This document shows, one piece after another, positions 6,687 through 14,383 of a stretch of DNA of 33,895 bases (position 1 is its first letter; every line of letters starts with the position of its first letter). The notes under the pieces are model-generated. The model was not told the DNA's origin. It worked only from the letters and a program-made list of their open reading frames with translations, and ran no database searches. The position numbers and the translations under genes were made by a program. The stretch comes from Kordia sp045105435 (GTDB lineage: Bacteria; Bacteroidota; Bacteroidia; Flavobacteriales; Flavobacteriaceae). Location: assembly GCF_045105435.1 (NCBI RefSeq), contig NZ_JBGCDL010000183.1, forward strand, positions 1-33,895, read 5' to 3'.

Positions 6687-7853
6687 TTAGTGATTTCTAG
6701 GATATTTTCGTCCATTCAAAAATTTACCAATAAATGTATTGCGAACACAATAATGATAGGTGATAAAGCAAACAATTCCTGTTGCAGTGGTCACAATTAA
6801 AAATTTCGGAATTCCGCCAAAAGGCAATTCCAAAAGGAATATTGGAAATAGTGCCGTTAATGGCAAATGAATTAAATATACCCAATACGAAGCATCTGAA
6901 ACGTAACGCATTCGCTTAGAATGTTGACTTCCGTAGCGAATGAAAAGTCCTGTAATTCCGAAAATAAACAGCCAAACCGTTAGTGAATTGAAAGTAATTA
7001 GTAGAAAAGAAAAACTGTTTGGTTTCAAGCCAAGATCTGTATATTGAATGATAATTCCTTGGCTGATGACTAATAAAACAGCGAGAATTATACTTAGCCA
7101 ATCGTATTTTTTAAGTGTTTCTAAATGTTGTTTGGAAGTATATAAGATCCATCCGACAAGGTAAAAAGCAGTATAATGAACAAACGTATTTGTGTCAGGG
7201 ATTAATGCTGTGGAAGAAGCAATTAAGGGTGTTTTTAACAGCGTCAGTATTATAAAGGTAATTCCTGAAAAGACCAAAATACGAACAATCGGTTTTTGAA
7301 AAATCCAATTGCCAATTGTTTTGATTTTTGAGGTAATTTTTGGTGTTTTCTTCAATAAAAAAGCGAGTACTACTGCAAATGTTGTCGCATAGATTAAATA
7401 GTATAAAAACCATAAATGCGATGTTCCATTCGGAATGTAATAATGTAAGTCTGAAAAAGGCGCTAAACTAGTTGTGAGTGCGTTTTCGTTTCCACTGAAA
7501 GTCTCGCTAGCATAACGAAAAGAAAATTGCACAATAGGCGCGAGGATGATTAAAAATACAATGAAAGGAAACACAATTCGTGCAGTTCTATTGTGAATCA
7601 TTTGCCATGGTTTCCGTTCGTAGAATAGCATGGCGCCAAAAAATCCTGCAATTAGGAAAAAGATGGGCATGCGAAACGAATGAATCATCAATACTAAAAA
7701 ATCGGTTGCTATATGTGTGGATTCTGTATCTTTTATAGCCCAAACGCTTCCATGATTCGTTACATTATACGTTAATGCGGAATGCAATACCAAGCCGAGC
7801 ATCATCATGATAGCGCGTAAAGAATCGAGTGAATGTATGCGTTGTGTTTTCAA
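6687..7853 (-). CDS. Acyltransferase family 3 membrane protein (OpgC/MdoC-like)
   Basis: 388 residues with about ten hydrophobic segments. The N-terminus MKTQRIHSLDSLRAIMMMLG ending in LVLHSALTY has the family's RxxxxLRaxxxxxVvxxH layout, where the His is thought to be catalytic. SFRMPIFFLIAGFFGAML and YWVYLIHLPLTALFPIFL are further family signatures. These inner-membrane enzymes transfer acetyl or succinyl groups to extracytoplasmic glycans; OpgC succinylates periplasmic glucans. The downstream neighbour (7866-8726) has a 12-nt gap and the same direction. The exact substrate cannot be read from sequence. The nearby LPS genes make a surface glycan likely. Confidence 0.85.
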   Translation of the reverse strand: MKTQRIHSLDSLRAIMMMLGLVLHSALTYNVTNHGSVWAIKDTESTHIATDFLVLMIHSFRMPIFFLIAGFFGAMLFYERKPWQMIHNRTARIVFPFIVFLIILAPIVQFSFRYASETFSGNENALTTSLAPFSDLHYYIPNGTSHLWFLYYLIYATTFAVVLAFLLKKTPKITSKIKTIGNWIFQKPIVRILVFSGITFIILTLLKTPLIASSTALIPDTNTFVHYTAFYLVGWILYTSKQHLETLKKYDWLSIILAVLLVISQGIIIQYTDLGLKPNSFSFLLITFNSLTVWLFIFGITGLFIRYGSQHSKRMRYVSDASYWVYLIHLPLTALFPIFLLELPFGGIPKFLIVTTATGIVCFITYHYCVRNTFIGKFLNGRKYPRNH

Positions 7854-7865
7854 TGAATTTTAAAA

Positions 7866-8726
7866 TTAACTTTGTTTGTTTGAAATGAATAGTACTAAAA
7901 ATATCCATGTAATTCCTGAAACCAAGAGGATGATGCTAAAAGGATCGTGCAAGCTTTTTAAAGCTGCTCTCGAAAAACCGAGTAAAAACAGTATGATAGC
8001 GGCAATTAAATTTCTCCAAGAAATCTCTTTTTTTTCTTCAATTTGTACGTCTTCGTATTCGATAATTTCTTTATTATCTTTGATAAATTCGTTACAAAAT
8101 GTTTCAAAAGTTGGTTTTTCATTTGTCAAACCACAAGTAATTCCAACAGAAGAATGAAATTTCTGATTCACACACAATTTACATAAAACGATTCGTTTTT
8201 CAATGGAGTGAAATGATGTATTTTGTAGTGAATTAACAGTTGTCTTTCTTTTAGTAGTATGTCTGTTTAGATTATATGTACCTACTAATTTTTTTCGCAA
8301 ACGATAGGAATTAATAGTGAAGAAAATAACAAGCCCATTGTAGACAATATTAAATATAAACACTGTAAAAATGTAGTAACTCTCAGTACTTTCAGCTCTT
8401 GTAAATTCCTCAAAACGATATAGTACATCTAAATAGCGCCAAAATTGCATTATTTGATATAAAAATACAAGGAATAAGAAAGTATGAATCGCGGTAACTA
8501 CATACGTTATATATTCGAGTGTTTGTACCGTTTTATTGAGCTCTTTTTTCTTTGTAATTGCTGTATTCAATTCGTAGAAATAATACAAGTAAGCTCCAAT
8601 GCCAGTATAATACAGTATACCTACAATGTCGAAACCTCTTGTAATGTAAATATTGCTATACAGCGTAAACGCAAAAAATAAGATGAGTATGGTATTTATG
8701 CCAAAATGTGTAACTTTCCAATTCAT
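7866..8726 (-). CDS. Polytopic membrane protein with a cytoplasmic-type four-cysteine cluster
   Basis: 286 residues with no family I can name. Hydrophobic segments lie near 8-28, 33-52, 72-92, 117-138, 238-253 and 262-281. Between the fourth and fifth is a soluble loop with CKLC (182-185), Cys198 and Cys211, in the context GITCGLTNEKPTFETFCNEF. The CxxC-x12-C-x12-C spacing and the phrase CGLTNEKPTF look like a conserved zinc- or Fe-S-binding module that I recall from other flavobacterial membrane proteins. An acidic linker (EIIEYEDVQIEEKKE) precedes the last two helices. It lies 12 nt upstream of the acyltransferase gene and may be co-transcribed. Function unknown. Confidence 0.7.
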   Translation of the reverse strand: MNWKVTHFGINTILILFFAFTLYSNIYITRGFDIVGILYYTGIGAYLYYFYELNTAITKKKELNKTVQTLEYITYVVTAIHTFLFLVFLYQIMQFWRYLDVLYRFEEFTRAESTESYYIFTVFIFNIVYNGLVIFFTINSYRLRKKLVGTYNLNRHTTKRKTTVNSLQNTSFHSIEKRIVLCKLCVNQKFHSSVGITCGLTNEKPTFETFCNEFIKDNKEIIEYEDVQIEEKKEISWRNLIAAIILFLLGFSRAALKSLHDPFSIILLVSGITWIFLVLFISNKQS

Positions 8727-8768
8727 ACGTGGTAATTTGGCTGCAAGATATTAACTTAATTTTTTATT

Positions 8769-9203
8769 TTATGTATCGAAAAAGTATTTATACAAAGTCC
8801 ATAATATAGATGCGTATATTGAATACCAAAATACTGAATACCAAATAGGAATTATTTCTTTTCTCTTTCCTAGTTCTATTTTTTGATCGTAAACTTTATC
8901 AGTTGTATCATTTTTTTTAATGTAGATTGCAGATAGTGTATACAAATATTTTTTAGTTGATGGCGTAATGGTGAATTCTACAGTCTCATTGGGTTCAAGG
9001 TTTATGGTACTTTTCCCCCATTTATGTCTAGTAATTTCTTTTTCCGAACTTTTAAACTCAAATATAGCAGATGAAATATTAGAGTTACTAATATTCTTCA
9101 CTGTAAATTTCCAATAATTGCAGTCTAAAGGTTTTGGTTCGGTTTTTCTTTTTAATTCAGTAATACTTATTCGTATATCTTCAAGTTCTATTATTTTGTT
9201 CAT
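8769..9203 (-). CDS. Hypothetical tail-anchored protein with beta-sandwich-like domain
   Basis: 144 residues, unrecognised. There is no signal peptide. Residues 1-110 alternate short beta strands (YWKFTVKNISNSNISSAIFEF, NLEPNETVEFTI) in the style of an Ig-like or DUF11/COG1470-type sandwich. A single C-terminal hydrophobic segment (IPIWYSVFWYSIYASILWTLYKYFF) follows a basic stretch, so the protein could be tail-anchored. It lies upstream of two membrane-protein genes on the same strand, 42 nt before the next start. AT content is slightly higher than its neighbours. Function unknown. Confidence 0.6.
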   Translation of the reverse strand: MNKIIELEDIRISITELKRKTEPKPLDCNYWKFTVKNISNSNISSAIFEFKSSEKEITRHKWGKSTINLEPNETVEFTITPSTKKYLYTLSAIYIKKNDTTDKVYDQKIELGKRKEIIPIWYSVFWYSIYASILWTLYKYFFDT

Positions 9204-9396
9204 ATTTTAAAAGTATCTATTATTCAAGATATAGGATCTAAAGCAGATTTTAATACGGTTTCCCGTAAGGAACTTAAAATTTATTAGAGTCTATAAAAGT
9301 CCAAAAATCTAAAAGATCTAGCAGTCTAAATAATCTCAATTCCCATCCTTGCAGCAATAATTCGCCTAATTTTTATACACATTAAAATATAAACCT

Positions 9397-9404
9397 TATT
9401 TTTG
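9397..9404 (+). promoter_or_regulatory. Putative -7 box (TATTTTTG) of ruvX-def
   Basis: Exact TAnnTTTG match 12 nt before the ruvX ATG, implying a nearly leaderless transcript. It also argues for the ATG at 9417 over the TTG at 9402, which lies inside the promoter box. Confidence 0.6.
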
Positions 9405-9416
9405 CCAAAAATTTAC

Positions 9417-9824
9417 ATGGCGCGTATTCTAGCGATTGATTATGGGAAGAAACGAACGGGAATTGCCGTTACCGATGAGATGCAACTAATTGCTTCTGGT
9501 TTGACGACTGTTCGTACGCATGATTTGATGCCTTTTTTAAAAGAATATGTTGCCAAAGAAAGTGTAGAATTATTTTTGGTTGGCGAACCGAAACAAATGA
9601 ATAATGAAGCTTCTGAAAGTGAAGTATTAATCAAAGAATTTATTCGTTTGTTAACCAAAGCCATTCCAACAATTCCAATAAAACGTGTAGACGAGCGTTT
9701 TACATCAAAAATGGCGTTTCAAACCATGATTGATAGCGGATTGAAAAAGAAACAACGTCAAAATAAAAGTTTAATAGATGAAATAAGTGCAACGATTATA
9801 TTGCAATCTTATCTATACAAATAA
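9417..9824 (+). CDS. ruvX: Putative pre-16S rRNA nuclease / Holliday junction resolvase-like YqgF
   Basis: 135 residues, the usual YqgF length. MARILAIDYGKKRTGIAVTD (1-20) has the catalytic Asp8 and the first RNase H-fold strands. FLVGEPKQMN matches the usual VGxPxxxdG region, and the C-terminal RVDERFTSKMA carries the conserved DER triad element. The final ISATIILQSYL supplies the late Asp/Glu region (SLIDEISA). YqgF matures the 16S rRNA 5' end in bacteria and was earlier called RuvX. The ATG at 9417 is preferred because the upstream TTG overlaps the -7 box. The next gene, def, starts 7 nt downstream, so this is an operon. Confidence 0.93.
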   Translation: MARILAIDYGKKRTGIAVTDEMQLIASGLTTVRTHDLMPFLKEYVAKESVELFLVGEPKQMNNEASESEVLIKEFIRLLTKAIPTIPIKRVDERFTSKMAFQTMIDSGLKKKQRQNKSLIDEISATIILQSYLYK

Positions 9825-9831
9825 TACGAAT

Positions 9832-10422
9832 ATGATATTACCAATTGTCGCTTTTGGCGATCCAGTTTTAAGAAAAGTAGCAACAGATATTACTGCAGAA
9901 TATCCAAATTTAGATACCTTGCTCAAAAATATGTTTGAAACCATGTATAACGCGTATGGTGTTGGATTGGCAGCGCCACAAATTGGCTTGCCTATTCGTT
10001 TGTTTATGGTGGATGCTACAGGATTTGCAGAAGATGAAGAACTAGATGCGGAACAAAGAAAACAATTAGAAGGCATGAAAAAAGTATTCATCAACGCAAA
10101 AATTGTTGAGCGCGATGGAGAACCATGGGTTTTTAATGAAGGTTGTTTGAGTATTCCTGATGTACGTGAAGATGTATTTCGTCCAGAAAGTATCAAAATT
10201 GAATACATGGATGAAAACTTTGAGAAGCATGTAGAAGAATATGATGGATTGGCGGCTAGAGTTATTCAGCACGAATACGATCATATTGAAGGAATTTTGT
10301 TTACCGATAAACTATCTGCACTAAAAAGACGTTTATTAAAAGGAAGATTGACAAATATTTCGCGCGGACGTATCAAAGTAGATTACAAAATGCGTTTTCC
10401 AGACGCAAAGAAAATGCGCTAA
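9832..10422 (+). CDS. def: Peptide deformylase
   Basis: 196 residues. All three deformylase motifs are intact: GVGLAAPQIG (43-52), EGCLSIP (103-109, metal ligand Cys105), and HEYDH (147-151, metal ligands His147 and His151 and catalytic Glu148). The enzyme removes the N-formyl group from nascent proteins at the ribosome. A short insertion rich in acidic residues (FAEDEELDAEQRKQLEG, 65-81) between motifs 1 and 2 is common in Bacteroidetes Def. The ATG at 9832 is 7 nt after the ruvX stop; the longer frame from 9787 would overlap ruvX and has no Def homology. Confidence 0.96.
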   Translation: MILPIVAFGDPVLRKVATDITAEYPNLDTLLKNMFETMYNAYGVGLAAPQIGLPIRLFMVDATGFAEDEELDAEQRKQLEGMKKVFINAKIVERDGEPWVFNEGCLSIPDVREDVFRPESIKIEYMDENFEKHVEEYDGLAARVIQHEYDHIEGILFTDKLSALKRRLLKGRLTNISRGRIKVDYKMRFPDAKKMR

Positions 10423-10436
10423 TCACAACAATCTGT

Positions 10437-10480
10437 ATTTTGATCAAGTCTTATAGATTTATCAAAATTGAGTTTCACTA
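10437..10480 (-). repeat. Two-stem repeat, family 2, partial minus-strand copy
   Basis: On the minus strand the lead-in TTTTAGTGAAACTCA matches that of copy 1 (418-433). It is followed by ATTTTGAT (10468-10461) pairing with ATCAAAAT (10444-10437). The stem-1 sequence differs from the other copies (AGTTTTG/CAAAACT) but still pairs. Linker and stem 2 are absent. It sits between def and the DUF5606 gene. Confidence 0.6.
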
Positions 10481-10520
10481 AAAATAACGTTAAAAAAAAT
10501 GATGGAATACGTACAATATG

Positions 10521-10528
10521 TATATTTG
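10521..10528 (+). promoter_or_regulatory. Putative -7 box (TATATTTG) of the DUF5606 gene
   Basis: Exact TAnnTTTG match, 26 nt before the ATG at 10555. It suggests the gene has its own promoter in addition to any read-through from ruvX-def. Confidence 0.55.
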
Positions 10529-10554
10529 CCATCCTTACGTAGAAAAAATAGAAT

Positions 10555-10968
10555 ATGAGTTTAGAAAAAATATTAGCTATTTCTGGAAAACCAGGACTTT
10601 ATGAATTAAAAACACAAACACGTAATGGTTTTGTGGCAGAATCGTTATCTGATGGAAAAAAAATATCAGTAAGTCTGCGTCATAATGTAAGTTTATTATC
10701 TGAAATTGCTATCTATACGTACTCAGAAGAGGTACCATTAGGAGCTGTTTTAGAGAAAGTAAAAGAAAAAGAAAGCGGAGCAGCGACTTCGATAAATCAT
10801 AAAGATTCAAAAACGGTATTGGTCGATTATTTCTCGGAAGTATTACCAGATTATGACCAAGATCGTGTATATCCAAGTGATATCAAAAAAGTAATACAAT
10901 GGTACAATTTATTGCATTCAAAAGGCATGACCGATTTTACTGTTGAAGCTTCATCTGAAGAAGAATAA
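10555..10968 (+). CDS. DUF5606 family protein
   Basis: 137 residues, soluble and acidic. The start MSLEKILAISGKPGLYEL, the SLRHNVSLLSEIAIYT segment and YPSDIKKVIQWYNLLHSKGM match my memory of the DUF5606 family, which is nearly universal in Flavobacteriia and commonly sits beside def and ruvX, often followed by mazG. mazG is not present here; the next gene is convergent. The N-terminal 60 residues look like a small beta-barrel (SH3/KOW-like), but that is only a guess from strand pattern. Function is unknown. Confidence 0.8.
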   Translation: MSLEKILAISGKPGLYELKTQTRNGFVAESLSDGKKISVSLRHNVSLLSEIAIYTYSEEVPLGAVLEKVKEKESGAATSINHKDSKTVLVDYFSEVLPDYDQDRVYPSDIKKVIQWYNLLHSKGMTDFTVEASSEEE

Positions 10969-10998
10969 CACACTTAGTAACAAAGTTTAGTCACAAAA

Positions 10999-11026
10999 AA
11001 ATCCAGCATTTGCTGGATTTTTTTAT
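10999..11026. terminator. Bidirectional intrinsic terminator
   Basis: AATCCAGCA (11000-11008) pairs with TGCTGGATT (11011-11019). It is flanked by A7 on the left and T7 on the right, so it can stop both the DUF5606 gene (plus) and the secreted-protein gene (minus, ending at 11045). Confidence 0.85.
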
Positions 11027-11044
11027 ACTTATTTTTAAGAATAC

Positions 11045-11530
11045 TTATTGCTTTTTCACAACTGAGTTTCCTGCAGCGATAATAGCATCTACATACTTTT
11101 GATCTGCACCTACTTCCGACATTCCCATAAACATAAAACAGGTATCTGCATCACGTTTAAAGCAATATACTGTACTGTTAATAGTTACACCTTGTGCTTT
11201 GCTGGTACCTTCTAAAAATACTACATTTACACCATTCATCATTTTTTCACCTTTGTTGGCTACTACAAATTCTGGTGGTAAGTTGCTTTCTAGTTTATTT
11301 TTAGCATTTTCGTATGTTTCAGGAACGATCATTGCCATAATTACGGCTTTTGGGCTTTCTGATACATACGTATTTGGTGTTACTTCTGTAAAAAGCTCGG
11401 TATCAACTTTCATATCTACTTTAATAGACATCAATTCCATAGCTTTTGCTTGCTTGTCAGCTTCTGTTTCTTGTGCTTGCACATTAAATGCTACAAAAAG
11501 CATGCATAGTGCGATTAGTGTTTTTTTCAT
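11045..11530 (-). CDS. Hypothetical exported protein
   Basis: 161 residues. MKKTLIALCMLFVAFNVQAQ is a clear Sec signal peptide with predicted cleavage after VQA. The mature part (about 142 residues) is alpha/beta, with two cysteines (VYCFKRDADTCF) that could form a disulfide in the periplasm. I recognise no family. A -7 box (TATTTTTG, minus) lies at 11560-11553, about 22 nt before the ATG. It is monocistronic, flanked by a bidirectional terminator. Confidence 0.75.
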   Translation of the reverse strand: MKKTLIALCMLFVAFNVQAQETEADKQAKAMELMSIKVDMKVDTELFTEVTPNTYVSESPKAVIMAMIVPETYENAKNKLESNLPPEFVVANKGEKMMNGVNVVFLEGTSKAQGVTINSTVYCFKRDADTCFMFMGMSEVGADQKYVDAIIAAGNSVVKKQ

Positions 11531-11552
11531 TATAATTTTAAGTTTAATAGTT

Positions 11553-11560
11553 CAAAAATA
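11553..11560 (-). promoter_or_regulatory. Putative -7 box (TATTTTTG) of the exported-protein gene
   Basis: Exact TAnnTTTG match on the minus strand, 22 nt upstream of the ATG at 11530. A TTTTG lies about 15 nt further upstream as a possible -33 element. Confidence 0.55.
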
Positions 11561-11710
11561 CGGAATAGTTTTGAGCAAAATTGCGAATCCGTACGTTATT
11601 TGTGTTTTTGTAGGCATAAAGCGTGCCACGTTTCTACTTCGTTCAACGAAATACTTTGACGAGTTCAGTATAAATATTTCAAATAAAATAGAAAATCGAT
11701 TGTTCTAATA

Positions 11711-12154
11711 TTAACTAGCCAACAATCTACGATGATAATTAATCTGCCCAACATGGTAACTCAAATGCCATAACAAATGCAGTAACATCAATTCATACGA
11801 AGGAATTTCGCCATTTTTTTCTATCGGATATTTTTCCTGTAATTTTTCTTCAGGAAAGTTTTGTAAAGCTGTAATTACAATTTTTTTTACGTCAGCAATT
11901 TCTTTAAGTAACGTTGCTTTCGGAACATCTTTTGTGTTGAACTCCAAGTCGCGTTGTCTTACATACTCTGTGTTTCCAAGATGTTTTCCAATAAAATGAT
12001 TCAAGTTTCCAATCAAGTGCAAACACAAGTTTCCTGCGCAATTGGAAATGGTATCCGTGACTTTCCAAAGTGAAGTTTCATCTTTATATTGCTCAATTTC
12101 GGAAGTCAATCGGTCAATTTCTCGTATAAATAATTTTGTAATGGAAGTTTTCAT
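11711..12154 (-). CDS. DinB-like superfamily protein (DUF1572-type)
   Basis: 147 residues, all-helical by composition. LCLHLIGNLNHFIGKHLG (44-61) and LLHLLWHLSYHVGQINYHRR (124-143) supply the His residues of a four-helix-bundle DinB/YfiT metal site. Members include putative thiol-dependent S-transferases, but most have no known function. Length fits the family. The neighbouring ORF on the same strand (12167-12457) is a broken membrane-protein gene ending 12 nt before this start, so the two may once have been an operon. Confidence 0.78.
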   Translation of the reverse strand: MKTSITKLFIREIDRLTSEIEQYKDETSLWKVTDTISNCAGNLCLHLIGNLNHFIGKHLGNTEYVRQRDLEFNTKDVPKATLLKEIADVKKIVITALQNFPEEKLQEKYPIEKNGEIPSYELMLLHLLWHLSYHVGQINYHRRLLAS

Positions 12155-12166
12155 ATAAATATTTTA

Positions 12167-12565
12167 TCAAATAGTTTTATTTTTTGTTTTCATCAAACGT
12201 AAAAAAACATACGTAAAGAAAAGGCAAAATAGTAAATCATTTATTCCAAAAATAGCATAAAATGTACTTGCTAATGCATCTTTTTGGAACATATCTGAAA
12301 CGTTTGTGTTTGAAAGCCACTGAATCCAAATGATGCCATAAATCAGTTTTTCAATCGCAAAAACTGCAACTAACCATATTACTTTTTCGTATGATTTTGC
12401 TACTGAAATATACGCCAATCCCCAAATGACAATCATTAATAATCCGAAGTCTGACATGACATCTGCATCGTATTTTGGAATGACTGAATTTGTAAGAAAA
12501 TTTGAAAAAAATCAATACACTCCATTCATCAATCCAGCTGCGATGAATCCTTTAGAAATTAGTTT
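12167..12565 (-). pseudogene. Small membrane-protein gene, broken by a TGA codon and loss of its start
   Basis: The open part (12457-12167) encodes 96 residues with three to four hydrophobic helices (FGLLMIVIWGLAYISVAKSY and so on). Upstream in the same frame, codons from 12565 read KLISKGFIAAGLMNGVY, then TGA (12514-12512), then FFSNFLTNSVIPKYDADVM, directly joining the open part. Both sides of the stop look like one continuous membrane protein, and a Trp codon TGG would restore it. No start codon exists upstream of KLISKGF; instead sequence related to an IS transposase begins at about 12590. So the gene seems to have lost its start and gained a nonsense codon. A shortened product from the ATG at 12457 remains possible. 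Confidence 0.7.
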
Positions 12566-12589
12566 ATGGGAAATTGTTATATTTTATTT

Positions 12590-13018
12590 TTATGAATGAT
12601 ATGCTTTGGAATAGCAAACACAGATGGCAAATAGAGATAATGTTTAAACGTCTTAAACAAAATTCCCCTCTTAAATACTTCCTTGGAGATAATCAAAATA
12701 CTATTGAAATACAGACATGGTGTGGGCTTATCATACAGCTACTTATGCTAGTGATACAACGTAAAACAAAAAGGAAATGGACCTACTCTAATATGGTATC
12801 AATGATACGATTTCATCTAATGACTTACATAAATTTGTTTAAATTCCTTGAAAACCCAAATAAACAATGAAAAGAATTAACAACGAAACCTCCAGACAAA
12901 CAACTTAGCTTATTTTGGTAAAGCTCCCTTGCTATTGAATATCCAGAAAAAAATAAGGCTTTTATTGAGTTTAAACAGTACTTTTTGTTAAATCTGTATT
13001 TTGGTCGGACACTAATAA
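12590..13018 (+). mobile_element. Right-hand remnant of an IS4-type insertion sequence
   Basis: It comprises the transposase tail (to 12870), about 120 nt of non-coding DNA and a probable right end near 12985-13018, where TTTTGGTCGGACACTAATAA looks like a terminal inverted repeat. No matching left end (TTAGTGTCCGACC) was found in the window, so the left side is deleted. Exact boundaries are uncertain. Confidence 0.55.
12592..12870 (+). pseudogene. IS4-family transposase, C-terminal remnant
   Basis: About 92 residues. NSKHRWQIEIMFKRLKQNSP (8-27) is the YREK-type C-terminal region of IS4-family transposases, with the catalytic Glu in RWQIE. The usual upstream DDE parts (about 280 residues) are absent. 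KYFLGDNQNTIEIQTWCGLI and the hydrophobic tail are also typical of the family's C-terminus. The remnant abuts the start of the broken membrane-protein gene. It cannot be active on its own. Confidence 0.85.
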
Positions 13019-13021
13019 TTT

Positions 13022-13333
13022 TTAATTAATGTTTTTATCAATAATAATCCATCTGCTAATACTTCCTACATATAATAATGAAATAGAGCTATAATTAGTA
13101 ACATTTACACTACCTGTGCCACTTCCAACTGTAATTCTATTCGCAGCTGTAGAAGCTCCATTTTCTCCTATTAAAGTAATTCCTAAATTTGCATCATTGC
13201 TATAGAGTATAATATATCGTCCATCTACGCCTCCAGCAATTCCAGTAAACGTTACAGTTTGAGCGCCTCCAGAATCCTGTTCTAATAAAAATATAGTCTT
13301 ATCGATATTTGTAGTAGTTAAGTTGAAATTCAA
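13022..13333 (-). pseudogene. Orphan fragment, beta-rich C-terminal domain
   Basis: The open frame encodes 103 residues but has no ATG; it could only start at TTG (13333), directly preceded by an in-frame TAA. The sequence (NIDKTIFLLEQDSGGAQTVT, then DGRYIILYSNDANLGITLIG) resembles the repetitive beta domains at the C-terminus of flavobacterial surface or tail-fibre-like proteins, where NIDxT followed by TVTF and GRYIILYS recurs. There is no signal peptide. It sits 4 nt from the presumed IS right end. I read it as the 3' end of a gene truncated by rearrangement; a small gene with a TTG start is the alternative. Confidence 0.5.
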
Positions 13334-13421
13334 TTAGTTATTAGTATTTTGATTATAAAAAAATCAAAGAAAATGAACCTTTACATTTTTTTTTCGTCCT
13401 TAGTGTAAACGCAATGTTTTT

Positions 13422-13961
13422 ATGCATAAAAAAGATCAGATATCAGATAGTGAATTGGTAACACAATATGTTGCAGGCAATCAAAAAGCATTGGCAATAT
13501 TGGTGAAACGATTTCACAAAACATTCTGTAATCATGCGTATTGGATTGTAAAAGATGCAGATACCGCAAAAGATATTGCACAAGACAGCTGGAAATTGAT
13601 CATCGATAAAGTAGCTACGCTTCAAAATCCGGCGCGTTTTAAAAGTTGGGCATTGCGCATTGTACATCGAAAATCTATTGATTATGTGCGTACAATCGCG
13701 AAGCAAAAACAACAAAATCAGGAGTATAAAGTCACAAAATCAATTCGTGATATTCCATTAGCAGATATTTCGCAAGAAAAACAACAACTCAAAAAAGCAA
13801 TTGCAACACTTTCCATTGCGCAGCAACAAGTTGTCCGATTATTTTATGTGGATGAGCTTACGTTAAAACAGATTTCAAACACTTTAAAAATCTCTGTCGG
13901 AACTGCCAAATCGCGCTTATTTCACGCAAGAGAAGAATTAAAAAAACAATTAAAAAAATAG
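13422..13961 (+). CDS. RNA polymerase sigma factor, ECF subfamily
   Basis: 179 residues. Sigma-70 region 2 spans about 20-90 (SELVTQYVAGNQKALAILVK, then DIAQDSWKLIIDK and FKSWALRIVHRKSID), and region 4 spans 120-175 with the helix-turn-helix LTLKQISNTLKISVGTAKSR. There is no region 3, as expected for ECF factors. The next gene (DUF6768) begins 5 nt downstream and encodes a membrane protein in the position of an anti-sigma factor. ECF factors usually respond to envelope or nutrient signals. The ATG at 13422 is supported by the conserved spacing to region 2. Confidence 0.92.
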   Translation: MHKKDQISDSELVTQYVAGNQKALAILVKRFHKTFCNHAYWIVKDADTAKDIAQDSWKLIIDKVATLQNPARFKSWALRIVHRKSIDYVRTIAKQKQQNQEYKVTKSIRDIPLADISQEKQQLKKAIATLSIAQQQVVRLFYVDELTLKQISNTLKISVGTAKSRLFHAREELKKQLKK

Positions 13962-13966
13962 AAAAT

Positions 13967-14350
13967 ATGAGTACATTAAAAGATATTGACACGTTAATAA
14001 AAGAAACACTCACCGAAGAAGAGTCAAAGTTTTATGACGAACTAGAAGAACAAGGACTTGTGGGATCTATAAAAAGTATTTTTGAAGGAAAATTAGGCTG
14101 GCTTGCAGTTGTAATGAATATTGTAAACTTAGGTGTTTTTGGATTTATGATTTATTGTTTTATCCAGTTTTTCAATGTTTTAGAAACGAACGAATTGCTA
14201 AAATGGGGATTGGGAATTGTAATTTGTATGATGTTTATGTCCATGATAAAACTATATTCGTGGATGCAAATGGACAAACGCGCCGTTTTACGCGAAATGA
14301 AGCGTCTAGAATTGCAAGTATCATCATTAGCCTCTAAAATTTCTGAATAA
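13967..14350 (+). CDS. DUF6768 membrane protein, possible anti-sigma partner
   Basis: 127 residues. A soluble acidic N-terminus (STLKDIDTLIKETLTEEESK) is followed by two membrane segments (WLAVVMNIVNLGVFGFMIYC at about 45-64, and WGLGIVICMMFMSMIKLYSW at about 80-99) and a basic coiled coil (KRAVLREMKRLELQVSSLAS). This matches my memory of DUF6768, found next to ECF sigma factors in Flavobacteriia. The 5-nt gap to the sigma gene means co-transcription and probably coupling. Holding the sigma factor at the membrane is an inference from context only; no zinc-finger anti-sigma motif is present. Confidence 0.75.
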   Translation: MSTLKDIDTLIKETLTEEESKFYDELEEQGLVGSIKSIFEGKLGWLAVVMNIVNLGVFGFMIYCFIQFFNVLETNELLKWGLGIVICMMFMSMIKLYSWMQMDKRAVLREMKRLELQVSSLASKISE

Positions 14351-14383
14351 GATTTTAATTCGAAGCGAATATTTAGTATTTTG

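Noticed and set aside
7866..9203. A defence or toxin-antitoxin pair formed by the two unknown membrane proteins
   Set aside because: No nuclease, kinase, NTPase or toxin motif can be seen in either, and gap and size do not fit a known pair.
11199..11708. 169-residue plus-strand frame
   Set aside because: Antisense shadow of the exported-protein gene at 11045-11530; composition is the reverse reading of a signal-peptide protein.
12592..12870. Functional transposase
   Set aside because: Only the C-terminal quarter is present, the catalytic Asp residues are missing and no left end is seen.
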